Positions 39,939-48,708 of a stretch of 64,000 nucleotides of DNA are shown here, in pieces. The stretch covers positions 1-64,000 of the forward strand of contig JADIYY010000003.1 of the NCBI GenBank assembly GCA_016705065.1, given 5' to 3'. Each line of letters starts with the position of its first letter. Position 1 is the first letter of the stretch. This DNA comes from Candidatus Aalborgiella aggregata (lineage in GTDB: Bacteria > Pseudomonadota > Gammaproteobacteria > Burkholderiales > Burkholderiaceae_C). Below the pieces are notes generated by a model, which worked only from the letters and a program-made list of their open reading frames with translations, had not been told where the DNA came from and ran no database searches. A program made the position numbers and the translations under genes.

Positions 39939-40427
39939 ATGGGTCGCTTCCAAATAATACGTGGCTTCACTCTATTTGAGCTGATGGTGGTAATTGCCAT
40001 CATCGCTATAGTTAGTGCTGGTACTATTTTGGTTATACCTGACTCTTCGCAGACTGCATTAGAGCGCGATGCTCAGCGTATAACTGCACTCTTGGATTCT
40101 GCTCGGGCACAATCTCGAGCTAGCGGGTTATCTATTACGTGGCATGCCACTCAGGATGGATTTAAATTTGACGGTTTGCCACAGATTAAAAATACCAAAA
40201 CCGACGCATATGAAGATTTGATTTCATTCCCCACAAAATGGCTAAGCAATGAAACAAGTGCAGACACCTCGCAGATTTTGACTTTAGGACCAGAGCCCAT
40301 TCTCAGCAAGCAAGAAATTGAATTGAGAAATTCTGGGCGTAGCATCATCATTTCATCTGATGGTTTACGACCATTCGCCATCAATCCGATTACAGAACCT
40401 GTCTCTAATGATGTGAGAATAAATTGA
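39939..40427 (+). CDS. gspH: Type II secretion minor pseudopilin GspH
   Basis: About 162 residues. The processing site RGFTLFELMVVIAIIAIV follows a leader of only a few residues. I use ATG 39939; a TTG at 39927 is an in-frame alternative and neither has a good Shine-Dalgarno. The soluble part (ERDAQRITALLDSARAQSRASG, ITWHATQDGFKF) matches GspH-type minor pseudopilins, which sit near the pseudopilus tip. The stop overlaps the gspI TTG start. Confidence 0.9.
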   Translation: MGRFQIIRGFTLFELMVVIAIIAIVSAGTILVIPDSSQTALERDAQRITALLDSARAQSRASGLSITWHATQDGFKFDGLPQIKNTKTDAYEDLISFPTKWLSNETSADTSQILTLGPEPILSKQEIELRNSGRSIIISSDGLRPFAINPITEPVSNDVRIN

Positions 40428-40816
40428 GTTTGGATGGATACTTGGGTCATAAGAACAGATTACGCAGTGCGCGTGGTTTTACGTTGGTTGAAGTATTGGT
40501 GTCATTAGGTATTGTTAGTGTTGCGCTTTTAGCAGGGATTCGGGCAACAGACAACTTAGCTAACAATTCACAACGTTTGGTTGATGTGCTTCTTGGTCAG
40601 ATTTGTGCAGAAAACCAACTCATAAAAGTACGATTATCTAAATCCATGCCAGATGTTGGCAACAGCACTTTTTTATGCGAACAAGGTGGGCGAAATTTTC
40701 TTGGGACCATGGATGTTACAACCACTCCGAATCCTAGTTTTCGACGTGTTGATGCTTTGATAAAAGACGGTGATTCAGTCTTGATAAAACTATCTACCGT
40801 CGTGGGGCGCTACTGA
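40424..40816 (+). CDS. gspI: Type II secretion minor pseudopilin GspI
   Basis: 130 residues from TTG 40424, which overlaps the gspH stop (TTGA); further in-frame TTGs lie at 40430 and 40442. The prepilin site is RGFTLVEVLVSLGIVSV. The C-terminal part (AENQLIKVRLSKSMPDVG, ENQL, FLGTMDVTTTPNPSFRRVDA) fits GspI, which nucleates the tip complex with GspJ and GspK. The stop overlaps the gspJ ATG (TGATG), so the minor pseudopilins are translationally coupled. Confidence 0.92.
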   Translation: MSLDGYLGHKNRLRSARGFTLVEVLVSLGIVSVALLAGIRATDNLANNSQRLVDVLLGQICAENQLIKVRLSKSMPDVGNSTFLCEQGGRNFLGTMDVTTTPNPSFRRVDALIKDGDSVLIKLSTVVGRY

Positions 40817-41502
40817 TGGCTTTTAGCAAGACAAATTTCCGCAACGCAGTTGGATTTACACTCATTGAATTGATGATTGCCATTGCAATCATGGCGATTC
40901 TTGCAATATTGAGTTGGCGTAGTCTTGACAACATGGCACAAATGCAGACCCAAACTCAAACCAAAACGGATGGCGTATTGGCTTTGCAGGCGGGACTTGC
41001 CCAATGGCAAGTAGATTTGGACATGCTTTGGGAAGTTCCTCAAATTCCGAGCATCAATTCCCTTGACTTTGATGGTCAAGTATTACGCATGGTACGACGC
41101 TATACTGAAAATAATACCGACATTGTCAGAGTGGTCGCATGGAGTAAGAAAAACCAAGACGGCAAGCAGCAATGGTTGAGATGGCAGTCTGATCCCCTCA
41201 AAACACGGTCATCTATGCTTGCAGCGTGGCAACAAGCAAATCAATGGGCGCAATCCCCTTCTGAAACTAACAAAGATCATGTAGTTGCCATAGCAAATAT
41301 CGACCAGTGGCAAATCTTCTATTACCGCAACAACGCCTGGAGTAACTCTCTCTCAAGCGCTGACAATGTTAGCCCGAACTCAGCTCAAGTACAACTTCCT
41401 GATGGCGTGCGTTTGATACTTACACTGCCAGAGGGGCAACCCATACAAGGCAAAATCACCCGCGACTGGTTACGCCCAACTCTTGGTGGTGGCAAATCGT
41501 GA
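40816..41502 (+). CDS. gspJ: Type II secretion minor pseudopilin GspJ
   Basis: 228 residues. The prepilin site is VGFTLIELMIAIAIMAILAILSWRSLD. GspJ-type features follow: LQAGLAQWQVDLDML, GQVLRMVRRY, WLRWQSDPLKTR, and the C-terminal PDGVRLILTLPEGQPIQGKITRDWLRP. It forms the pseudopilus tip with GspI and GspK. The start and stop codons overlap those of gspI and gspK respectively. Confidence 0.93.
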   Translation: MAFSKTNFRNAVGFTLIELMIAIAIMAILAILSWRSLDNMAQMQTQTQTKTDGVLALQAGLAQWQVDLDMLWEVPQIPSINSLDFDGQVLRMVRRYTENNTDIVRVVAWSKKNQDGKQQWLRWQSDPLKTRSSMLAAWQQANQWAQSPSETNKDHVVAIANIDQWQIFYYRNNAWSNSLSSADNVSPNSAQVQLPDGVRLILTLPEGQPIQGKITRDWLRPTLGGGKS

Positions 41503-42482
41503 TGATTAACTCCCCGCCGCGATGTTCAGATAACGTTAAGTGTTCACGGCAGCAAGGAGCAGCTTTGTTATCTGCTATGCTCACAGTGACACTTGTTGCA
41601 ACATTTGCCGCTACCGCATTGTGGCAACAGTACCGTAGCATTGAGGTAGAAAAAGCCGAGCGCGGTCGTGTCCAAGTGGCTTGGTTATTGATTGGCGCTT
41701 TGGACTGGTCTCGACTCATACTTCGCATCGATGGCCGGGCTGGGACAACTGACCACCTAGCTGAACCTTGGTCAGTAGCATTACAAGAATCTCGTCTCTC
41801 TACCTTTCTTGCAGCAGATCAAAACAACACAGGTGGCTTAACTGCAGAAGAATCAATTGACGCTTTTTTATCCGGCCATGTTGTCGACGCTCAATCAAAA
41901 TTAAACATATACAACCTCGTCGATAAGGGCACCGTGTCACAACCTGACTTTGCTGCATTTACAAGATTGTTCAATTTATTGAGTATTCCTCTAACTGAAC
42001 TAGAAAACTTGATACAACAAATCAAATTAGCTACCGGCACTGAAGCAAGCACCACCACGCCGCTCATGCCCCAACGTATAAATCAATTAGATTGGCTTGG
42101 GCTTTCAAAGACCACACTCCAGAAGATTACCCCATATATTCAACTCATCAATGAACGCACTACAGTCAATTTAAATACTGCACCGGCTGAAGTTATCTTT
42201 GCTACGATTCCAGATTTGCAGATCGCTGATGCCAAATTAGCCGTTTCAACACGTGAACAAAAACACTTCACATCTTTGGAGGAAGCGGCAAAATTAAACC
42301 CTTCATTTGGCAACAAGCTCACACCCAATCAACACAGCGTCTCCTCGAGATTCTTTGAAGTTCGAGGTCGCTTACGATTGGACAGCGTCGTAGTTGAAGA
42401 GCAATCATTGGTGCGCCGTGATAATCTTAATAATGTTCATACCATGTGGCGTGAACGTGCCACTGTGACATCCTTACAATAA
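41499..42482 (+). CDS. gspK: Type II secretion minor pseudopilin GspK
   Basis: 327 residues. The N-terminus QQGAALLSAMLTVTLVATFAATALW is a type IV prepilin-like helix without Glu at +5, as expected for GspK, which caps the pseudopilus. The large alpha domain shows the family features DAQSKLNIYNLVD, LLSIPLTELENLI, QINQLDWL-like text and INERTTVNLNTAPAEVIFATIP. It starts at ATG 41499 inside the end of gspJ. Confidence 0.93.
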   Translation: MMINSPPRCSDNVKCSRQQGAALLSAMLTVTLVATFAATALWQQYRSIEVEKAERGRVQVAWLLIGALDWSRLILRIDGRAGTTDHLAEPWSVALQESRLSTFLAADQNNTGGLTAEESIDAFLSGHVVDAQSKLNIYNLVDKGTVSQPDFAAFTRLFNLLSIPLTELENLIQQIKLATGTEASTTTPLMPQRINQLDWLGLSKTTLQKITPYIQLINERTTVNLNTAPAEVIFATIPDLQIADAKLAVSTREQKHFTSLEEAAKLNPSFGNKLTPNQHSVSSRFFEVRGRLRLDSVVVEEQSLVRRDNLNNVHTMWRERATVTSLQ

Positions 42483-42486
42483 CACG

Positions 42487-43758
42487 ATGAACAAGCTGAT
42501 CGTATCCCTCCCTTGGTCGTACCGTAGTTCGGATCAAACCGAAAAAACGTTTAATTCACACTTGCCTCAAAGTAACTGTGAATATACCTATGTCGTCTGC
42601 AATGAAACCCTTACCATACTGAACAGTGGTCAAGCGCCTATGGAGTTATTGCCAAAAGCAGATACCACTGTTTTGGTGGCTCCTAGTCAGGCTTTGTCAT
42701 GGCACCAAATTGCCATACCCAAAATTCCACAATCACAAATGCGCGCAGTACTAGACGGACTGCTTGAAGAACAGCTTCTTGATGATACGAATTTATATGC
42801 TTTAGCACTTTCGCCTGCGACTCAAATTGGAAAAGAGGGAATAAAGTCTTGGATTGCTTGCTGTAACAAAGCGTGGCTCTCAGAGTCAATTTCAAAATTC
42901 GAAATGGCGGGCCACCGTGTCGTGCAGGTTACGCCTGCTGCTACACCGGAACAATCAGGATCTGCATCTTACGTCTATATCACTGGCACTACAGAAGAAT
43001 CATTCTTGACAACAGTGTCGCAAAAGGGTGTGTTGACATTTCCGATTTCATCGCACTCACAAACCCATTCTCCAAACTTTAGCAATGGTTATAAGCTATA
43101 TATTCCAGATGATGCGATTGTGTCATCGGAGCCGGCAGCAGCAGCATTGGCTGAGAAAATTTTGGAACGACCCATACAAATTCGTCAGCCTGCGATTGGT
43201 CTGATTGAAAGCGCTGATACAAATTGGGAATTGGCACAGTTTGACCAGAAGCTCAGCGGTGATGGCGACGGCATGAAACGCTTGCGTCGCATTTGGCTGG
43301 CATTCTGGAAGGGCTTAGCTTGGCGTCCAGCTCGATGGGGCTTAATTGGCTTACTGCTCGCAAATGTAATTGGGTTGAACACTTGGGCATGGCAACAAAA
43401 AAACAGTCTGGAAACTAAAAAAACTTTCCTCACCAATCAACTTACCCAAACTTTCCCACAAGTCAAAGTTGTCGTAGATCCCATGCTGCAAATGAATAAA
43501 GAGCTTATCTCGCTGAGACAAAGCACGGGTTCAGTATCAGCACAAAGTTATGAGTCAGTTCTGTCTGCATTCAGTTTACATACAAACGCAAAGACGCCAC
43601 CAACAATGATAGAGTTTATCGCGAATAAAACCACCTTCACTGGTCTCAATTGGACAGACGCAGAGTTTACTCAGGCGCAATTGAAAATGAAAGCAAACGG
43701 CTATGTACTGATTCGCGATGGTAATCGGATATCTGTATCACCAGAGGTGGGTTTATGA
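42487..43758 (+). CDS. gspL: Type II secretion platform protein GspL
   Basis: 423 residues. The cytoplasmic actin-like domain (TVLVAPSQALSWHQIAIPK, MRAVLDGLLEEQLLDD, about 60-100) binds the GspE ATPase. A transmembrane helix (about 282-302, RWGLIGLLLANVIGLNTWAW) precedes a small periplasmic ferredoxin-like domain. The start ATG is 4 bp after the gspK stop and its stop overlaps gspM. It is inner-membrane and couples ATP hydrolysis to pseudopilus growth. Confidence 0.92.
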   Translation: MNKLIVSLPWSYRSSDQTEKTFNSHLPQSNCEYTYVVCNETLTILNSGQAPMELLPKADTTVLVAPSQALSWHQIAIPKIPQSQMRAVLDGLLEEQLLDDTNLYALALSPATQIGKEGIKSWIACCNKAWLSESISKFEMAGHRVVQVTPAATPEQSGSASYVYITGTTEESFLTTVSQKGVLTFPISSHSQTHSPNFSNGYKLYIPDDAIVSSEPAAAALAEKILERPIQIRQPAIGLIESADTNWELAQFDQKLSGDGDGMKRLRRIWLAFWKGLAWRPARWGLIGLLLANVIGLNTWAWQQKNSLETKKTFLTNQLTQTFPQVKVVVDPMLQMNKELISLRQSTGSVSAQSYESVLSAFSLHTNAKTPPTMIEFIANKTTFTGLNWTDAEFTQAQLKMKANGYVLIRDGNRISVSPEVGL

Positions 43759-44297
43759 GTAATAGCACCACAATCAATGAAATTAAACCTCCATTGGCTC
43801 AAGTGTTATCATCCAAATTGACGCTTATCAAACAATATTGGCAACAGCTCAAACCTCGTGATCGACGAATCTGGCTGGTTATCGGTGTCGCTTTAAGTAT
43901 GTGCTTGCTGTGGCTTATCGCCATAGCGCCTGCATTGAATACACTGCGAAATGCACCTGGTTTGCATCGTCAAATTGATGCCCAGATTGAGAACATGCAA
44001 CGCATAAGCGCAGAAGCAAAATCACTGCAAAAACAGCCCAAATTAAGTCTAGATGATGCACAAAAAGCATTACATAACACAGTAACTCAACGATTAGGTG
44101 GCACTGGGCAAATCAGCATTACCGGAAATCGCGCTTTACTGACCTTGAAAAATGCCACGCCACAATCTGTAGCTGAATTTCTTACCGAAGCACGCATCAA
44201 TGCACGCGCAATCCCACAAGAAGCGAAGATCACACGCAGTAATGCGCCAAATCCAAGTTGGGATGGCAGCATGACACTCACTTTGCCGGCTAAATGA
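43755..44297 (+). CDS. gspM: Type II secretion platform protein GspM
   Basis: 180 residues. A cytoplasmic N-terminal segment ending in QQLKPRDRRIWLV, one transmembrane helix (about 37-57), a coiled-coil region (APGLHRQIDAQIENMQRISAEAKSLQ) and a small periplasmic domain with LTLKNATPQSVAEFLTEARINARAIPQEAKI. It is the partner of GspL in the inner-membrane platform. The start overlaps the gspL stop and the stop overlaps the gspN start. Confidence 0.93.
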   Translation: MSNSTTINEIKPPLAQVLSSKLTLIKQYWQQLKPRDRRIWLVIGVALSMCLLWLIAIAPALNTLRNAPGLHRQIDAQIENMQRISAEAKSLQKQPKLSLDDAQKALHNTVTQRLGGTGQISITGNRALLTLKNATPQSVAEFLTEARINARAIPQEAKITRSNAPNPSWDGSMTLTLPAK

Positions 44298-45109
44298 GTA
44301 TGGAATTATCCCGTCACAAACTCGCAAAGTCTCCTCAAGCACAAGCGCCTTGGTCATGGGCGCTTATCGGTGGCGTGATTGGAGTTTTGATTGCTGTGCT
44401 CTTATTTGCGCCAGCAGCATGGCTGACTTACTCAGTGAAAAAATTCAGCAACGATCACATCGTCTTGAACGATGCATATGGCAGTGTTTGGCAAGGATCT
44501 GCGCAATTGGTTTTATCTGGTGGAGCTGGCAGCAGAGATGCAACGACTTTACCCGGGCGCATTCACTGGCAAATACAGCCACAATTACCCTATAACATTC
44601 ATTTAGAATTAAGTGCAGAATGCTGTACCACTGATGCGTTGCAAATTTTGGTTCTACCTAAATTATCTGGAATCTTAGCTGAGATAAAACCAAGTCAATC
44701 CAAATGGCCTGCCACTTTGTTATCTGGACTGGGTGCGCCATTTAACACCATTGATTTACAAGCCATTTTGAATTTGCAAACCAAACAACTTCAATTAAGT
44801 TGGCTAAACCAACAATTCAAACTCGATGGGCAAGCTGAATTAGACATCATCGATGCATCGACCCGCTTATCAACACTCAAACCGATAGGAAGTTACCGCG
44901 TTAATTTACAAGGTGGAACTATCCCAAAATTAAATGTACAAACACTCAATGGCAGTTTGCAATTAACTGGAACAGGGGAATTTACTGGAAACCGTTGGCG
45001 TTTCAGGGGAGAAGCTACCGCCGCAACGGGTTCAGAAGCAGCTCTGAACAATTTCTTGGATATTTTAGGGCGACGAGTTGGGCCCCGCTCAATCATTACC
45101 TTAGGATAA
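44294..45109 (+). CDS. gspN: Type II secretion protein GspN
   Basis: 271 residues. One N-terminal transmembrane helix (about 20-42) and a periplasmic beta-rich domain with GSVWQGSAQLVLSGG, PGRIHWQIQPQ, and the C-terminal GGTIPKLNVQTLNGSLQLTGTGEF and LNNFLDILGRRVGPRSIITLG. GspN is a non-universal component found in some proteobacterial systems; its mechanical role is not settled. The start overlaps gspM. gspD follows 27 bp later. Confidence 0.92.
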   Translation: MSMELSRHKLAKSPQAQAPWSWALIGGVIGVLIAVLLFAPAAWLTYSVKKFSNDHIVLNDAYGSVWQGSAQLVLSGGAGSRDATTLPGRIHWQIQPQLPYNIHLELSAECCTTDALQILVLPKLSGILAEIKPSQSKWPATLLSGLGAPFNTIDLQAILNLQTKQLQLSWLNQQFKLDGQAELDIIDASTRLSTLKPIGSYRVNLQGGTIPKLNVQTLNGSLQLTGTGEFTGNRWRFRGEATAATGSEAALNNFLDILGRRVGPRSIITLG

Positions 45110-45136
45110 CTTTTAGTTGCACATCTGCTGCTTAAT

Positions 45137-47290
45137 ATGTCTACACACAATCATTCACAAATGGCTACATACACTCATCCATCAAAGCAACGCAAATACG
45201 CTATACATTTTATAGCATTCTTGGCAATATTGACGCTATTTACAGGTAATATTTATGCTCAAAAACAAGGCGAGCACATCACACTCAATTTTGTCAATGC
45301 GGAAATTGATGCTGTTGCTCGCACGATGGGTGTCATAACCGGACGAAATATCGTGGTTGATCCTCGCGTGAAAGGTACGATGAATTTGTCGAGTGAAAAA
45401 CCTTTGTCACCAGAGTCCGCTTACAAGCAATTTTTAACTGCATTGCGTCTACAGTCTGTTGCCGTCGTCGATTCCCAAGGCATCTTTAAAGTTGTGCCTG
45501 AAGCTGATGCCAAACTGCAAACAAGTGTGGTTTCTGCTGGTGCTGTTCCTCCAACCACTGCCAAAGCAGGTGGTAATCAAATCGTGACTCAAATTTTCAA
45601 TTTGAACTACGATTCTGCTGCCAATTTGCTGCCGATTTTGCGCCCACTCATTAGTCCAAATAACACCATCAATGTCAACCCTGGCAACAATTCATTGGTC
45701 ATCACCGACTATGCTGACAATTTGCAACGCATTGCCAAAATCATCGCAGCCAGTGATGTACCTACAGCCACAGATGTGGAAATTATTCCTTTGAAATATG
45801 CGCTATCCAATGATTTGGCACCCTTGTTAATGCGCTTAGTTGACAGTGGGGCAGGCCCCACTGTAGCTGCGGCGACTACTGCAGCAACGCCAGGACAATC
45901 GGACACATCGGTTAAGACAACCATTATTGCCGAACCACGAAGCAATGCCGTGATTGTGCGTACTGCCAATGCTGCACGCATGTCCTTGATTAAATCATTA
46001 ATCGGAAAACTTGATCAACCCAGTTCGCAAAGCGCCTCTGGCAATGTGCATGTTGTTTTCTTAAAAAATGCAGATGCTTTGAAACTTGCGATTACGCTCA
46101 GAGCGGCCATGCCCTCTTCTGGCACAGCGTCAACAACGCCGCGCGTGACAACGACAACCAATACAAATACTGCCAGCACCCCTACTCAAAGTACCAATCA
46201 GCCTTCAACAGGCGGGCAAATTCAAGCTGATCCTGCCACCAATTCACTCATCATTACAGCACCTGAACCTGAATACCGACAGCTAAGAGCCATCATCGAC
46301 CAGCTTGACAGTCGTCGTGCACAAGTATTTGTTGAATCTTTAATCGCCGAAGTGAATTCTGACAAAGCAGCTGAATTTGGCATCCAATGGCAGCATGCGC
46401 TGGGTAATAAATCAAATGCTGATAATTCCAGCAAATTGGGTACTAATTTTGGGTCGGGTGGTGATAACTTATTGGCTCTAACAACACAAGCAGCCACTTC
46501 AACTTTGACACCTGGCACAGGCTTTAATGTGGCCATCGGCACAATCATTGCCGGCAAAAACATACTGGGCGCCTTAGCCAACTTTTTGCAAACCACTGGC
46601 GAAGGTAATATCTTATCTACACCTAACTTGCTGACGCTTGATAACGAAGAAGCCAAAATCATCATTGGTCAAAACGTCCCTTTTGTGACTGGACAATACA
46701 CCAACAATGGCGCAAGTGCTGGCAGTGGTACAGTGAACCCATTTCAAACCGTAGAGCGTAAAGACGTAGGCTTGACACTCAAAGTGAAGCCCCAAATCAG
46801 CGAAAACGGCACTATCAAACTTGAAATCTATCAAGAGGTGAGCAGCGTACAGGCATCATCCGTTAATTCTGCAACAGGCCTCATCACCAACAAACGATCG
46901 ATACAAACCAATGTATTGGTAGAAGACGGTGGCATTGTGATATTGGGTGGATTACTTCAAGATGAATTTTCTGGCAACAAAGAACAAGTACCTGTTTTAG
47001 GTGACATTCCACTGATTGGCAATTTATTTAAAACCGAATCTCGCAGTCGTAAAAAAACCAATCTCATGGTATTTTTACGGCCTGTTGTTGTACGCGATGG
47101 TGCTGCCACAGAAAAACTATCGCTTGATCGATACGACTTAATGCGCAGTGGTCAAGAATCTGCTCAGCCAGCATATAACTTCATTCTGCCAATCAACGAA
47201 TCTGCCAAGCTGCCGTTACCAGTTAAGACGAATACCAACCCTTTAGCTACGCCTACTGCCACTGATGCCACACCTACAAAAGTTAACTGA
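45137..47290 (+). CDS. gspD: Type II secretion outer-membrane secretin GspD
   Basis: 717 residues. Signal peptide (an internal ATG at 45161 is possible), N0 domain beginning HITLNFVNAEIDAVARTMGVITGRN, N1-N3 domains with IVTQIFNLNYDSAANLLPILRPL and IPLKYALSNDLAPLL, then the secretin barrel: NILSTPNLLTLDNEEAKI, TLKVKPQISENGTIKLEI and VLVEDGGIVILGG/VPVLGDIPLIGNLFK. A Thr/Asn/Gln-rich low-complexity loop (about 335-360) sits in N3. It forms the pore for folded exoproteins. Confidence 0.97.
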   Translation: MSTHNHSQMATYTHPSKQRKYAIHFIAFLAILTLFTGNIYAQKQGEHITLNFVNAEIDAVARTMGVITGRNIVVDPRVKGTMNLSSEKPLSPESAYKQFLTALRLQSVAVVDSQGIFKVVPEADAKLQTSVVSAGAVPPTTAKAGGNQIVTQIFNLNYDSAANLLPILRPLISPNNTINVNPGNNSLVITDYADNLQRIAKIIAASDVPTATDVEIIPLKYALSNDLAPLLMRLVDSGAGPTVAAATTAATPGQSDTSVKTTIIAEPRSNAVIVRTANAARMSLIKSLIGKLDQPSSQSASGNVHVVFLKNADALKLAITLRAAMPSSGTASTTPRVTTTTNTNTASTPTQSTNQPSTGGQIQADPATNSLIITAPEPEYRQLRAIIDQLDSRRAQVFVESLIAEVNSDKAAEFGIQWQHALGNKSNADNSSKLGTNFGSGGDNLLALTTQAATSTLTPGTGFNVAIGTIIAGKNILGALANFLQTTGEGNILSTPNLLTLDNEEAKIIIGQNVPFVTGQYTNNGASAGSGTVNPFQTVERKDVGLTLKVKPQISENGTIKLEIYQEVSSVQASSVNSATGLITNKRSIQTNVLVEDGGIVILGGLLQDEFSGNKEQVPVLGDIPLIGNLFKTESRSRKKTNLMVFLRPVVVRDGAATEKLSLDRYDLMRSGQESAQPAYNFILPINESAKLPLPVKTNTNPLATPTATDATPTKVN

Positions 47291-47302
47291 TCTAACTCTG
47301 TA

Positions 47303-48691
47303 ATGAAGTTCCCTCTGCCCTATTCGTTTGCAAGACAACACCAAGTTTTACTTGAAGACAATGGTCAAGTATTGATTGTCCTGATGCACGACACCACTTC
47401 GCAAAGTGCTTTGAGTGAGGTGCTGCGCAAATTCAAAGTCAATCATGTTGAAACTTTGAACAAAGATGTGTTGGCGCAACGCATCAGCGAAGCCTACGCA
47501 CAAGGTGAGTCCAACGCCGCATCGGTGGTCAGTGAAGTTGAATCTGATGCAGATTTGAGCCGCATGATGCAAGATTTGCCAGCAGTTGAAGACTTGCTTG
47601 AAGCCGCCGATGATGCGCCCATCATTCGCATGCTCAACGCACTGTTAACGCAAGCTGCACGTGACGGTGCCAGCGACATCCACATTGAACCTTACGAACG
47701 CCATTCCAGCGTGCGCTTCCGCGTGGATGGCACGCTGCGCGAAGTGGTGCAACCCAACCGTGCACTGCACGCTGCCCTGATTTCACGTCTCAAAATCATG
47801 GCTGAATTGGATATTTCTGAAAAGCGTCTGCCGCAAGATGGTCGCATCAGCTTGCGCATAGGTACGCGCGCTGTTGATGTGCGTGTCAGCACTTTGCCCA
47901 GCACACATGGCGAACGTGCCGTATTGCGTTTGCTTGACAAGTCTGAGGGCAGGCTTAGTTTAGAAGCGGTCGGAATGGCAGGCGAAACGCTGAACCGTTT
48001 CAATGGTTTATTGGCGCAACCCCATGGCATCATTTTGGTAACTGGTCCAACTGGTTCAGGAAAGACAACCACGCTCTATGCAGCCTTGCATCGTTTGGAT
48101 GCCAGCAGTCAAAACATCATGACAGTGGAAGACCCGATTGAATATGAACTGCCAGGTGTAGGCCAAACTCAAGTCAATGCAAAAATTGATTTAACCTTTG
48201 CCAAGGCCTTGCGCGCCATATTGCGACAAGACCCGGATGTCATCATGATTGGTGAAATTCGTGATTTTGAAACAGCGCAAATCGCCATCCAAGCATCGCT
48301 TACCGGTCACTTGGTGCTGGCTACTTTACATACCAACGATGCTGCCAGTGCGGTCACCCGTTTGACGGACATGGGCATTGAGCCCTTCTTGCTCAGCTCG
48401 AGCTTGTTGGGCGTGTTGGCACAGCGCTTAGTTCGCAAAACTTGTACGCATTGTGCAGGTGCGGGTTGCAAGCAATGCGGGCAAACTGGCTATCTTGGGC
48501 GTACGGGTATCTATGAATTGCTCGTGACAACAGATGCCATACGCGCACAAATTCACAGCCATACCAGTGAGGCCGATATCCGCACTGCCGCATTGGCTTC
48601 TGGTATGACATTGATGCGTGACGATGGTGAGCGTTTGGTGCAATCGGGCGTGACCACACGCGAAGAATTACTGCGCGTGACACGTGATTAG
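47303..48691 (+). CDS. gspE: Type II secretion ATPase GspE
   Basis: 462 residues. Cytoplasmic hexameric ATPase powering the pseudopilus. Walker A GPTGSGKTTTLYA (about 247), Asp box and Walker B region LRQDPDVIMIGEIRDFETA (about 310), His box LATLHTNDAASA. The zinc-binding cysteines near 380-393 are CTHC and CKQC separated by only four residues, shorter than in many GspE proteins, in which a loop of roughly ten to thirty residues separates the pairs. Base composition looks GC-richer from here on than in the preceding gsp genes. Confidence 0.97.
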   Translation: MKFPLPYSFARQHQVLLEDNGQVLIVLMHDTTSQSALSEVLRKFKVNHVETLNKDVLAQRISEAYAQGESNAASVVSEVESDADLSRMMQDLPAVEDLLEAADDAPIIRMLNALLTQAARDGASDIHIEPYERHSSVRFRVDGTLREVVQPNRALHAALISRLKIMAELDISEKRLPQDGRISLRIGTRAVDVRVSTLPSTHGERAVLRLLDKSEGRLSLEAVGMAGETLNRFNGLLAQPHGIILVTGPTGSGKTTTLYAALHRLDASSQNIMTVEDPIEYELPGVGQTQVNAKIDLTFAKALRAILRQDPDVIMIGEIRDFETAQIAIQASLTGHLVLATLHTNDAASAVTRLTDMGIEPFLLSSSLLGVLAQRLVRKTCTHCAGAGCKQCGQTGYLGRTGIYELLVTTDAIRAQIHSHTSEADIRTAALASGMTLMRDDGERLVQSGVTTREELLRVTRD

Positions 48692-48708
48692 ACAAACCTT
48701 CGACGACC

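Noticed and set aside
41499..41600. GspK lacking Glu at +5 taken as a defect
   Set aside because: Absence of that Glu is normal for GspK, which caps the pseudopilus.
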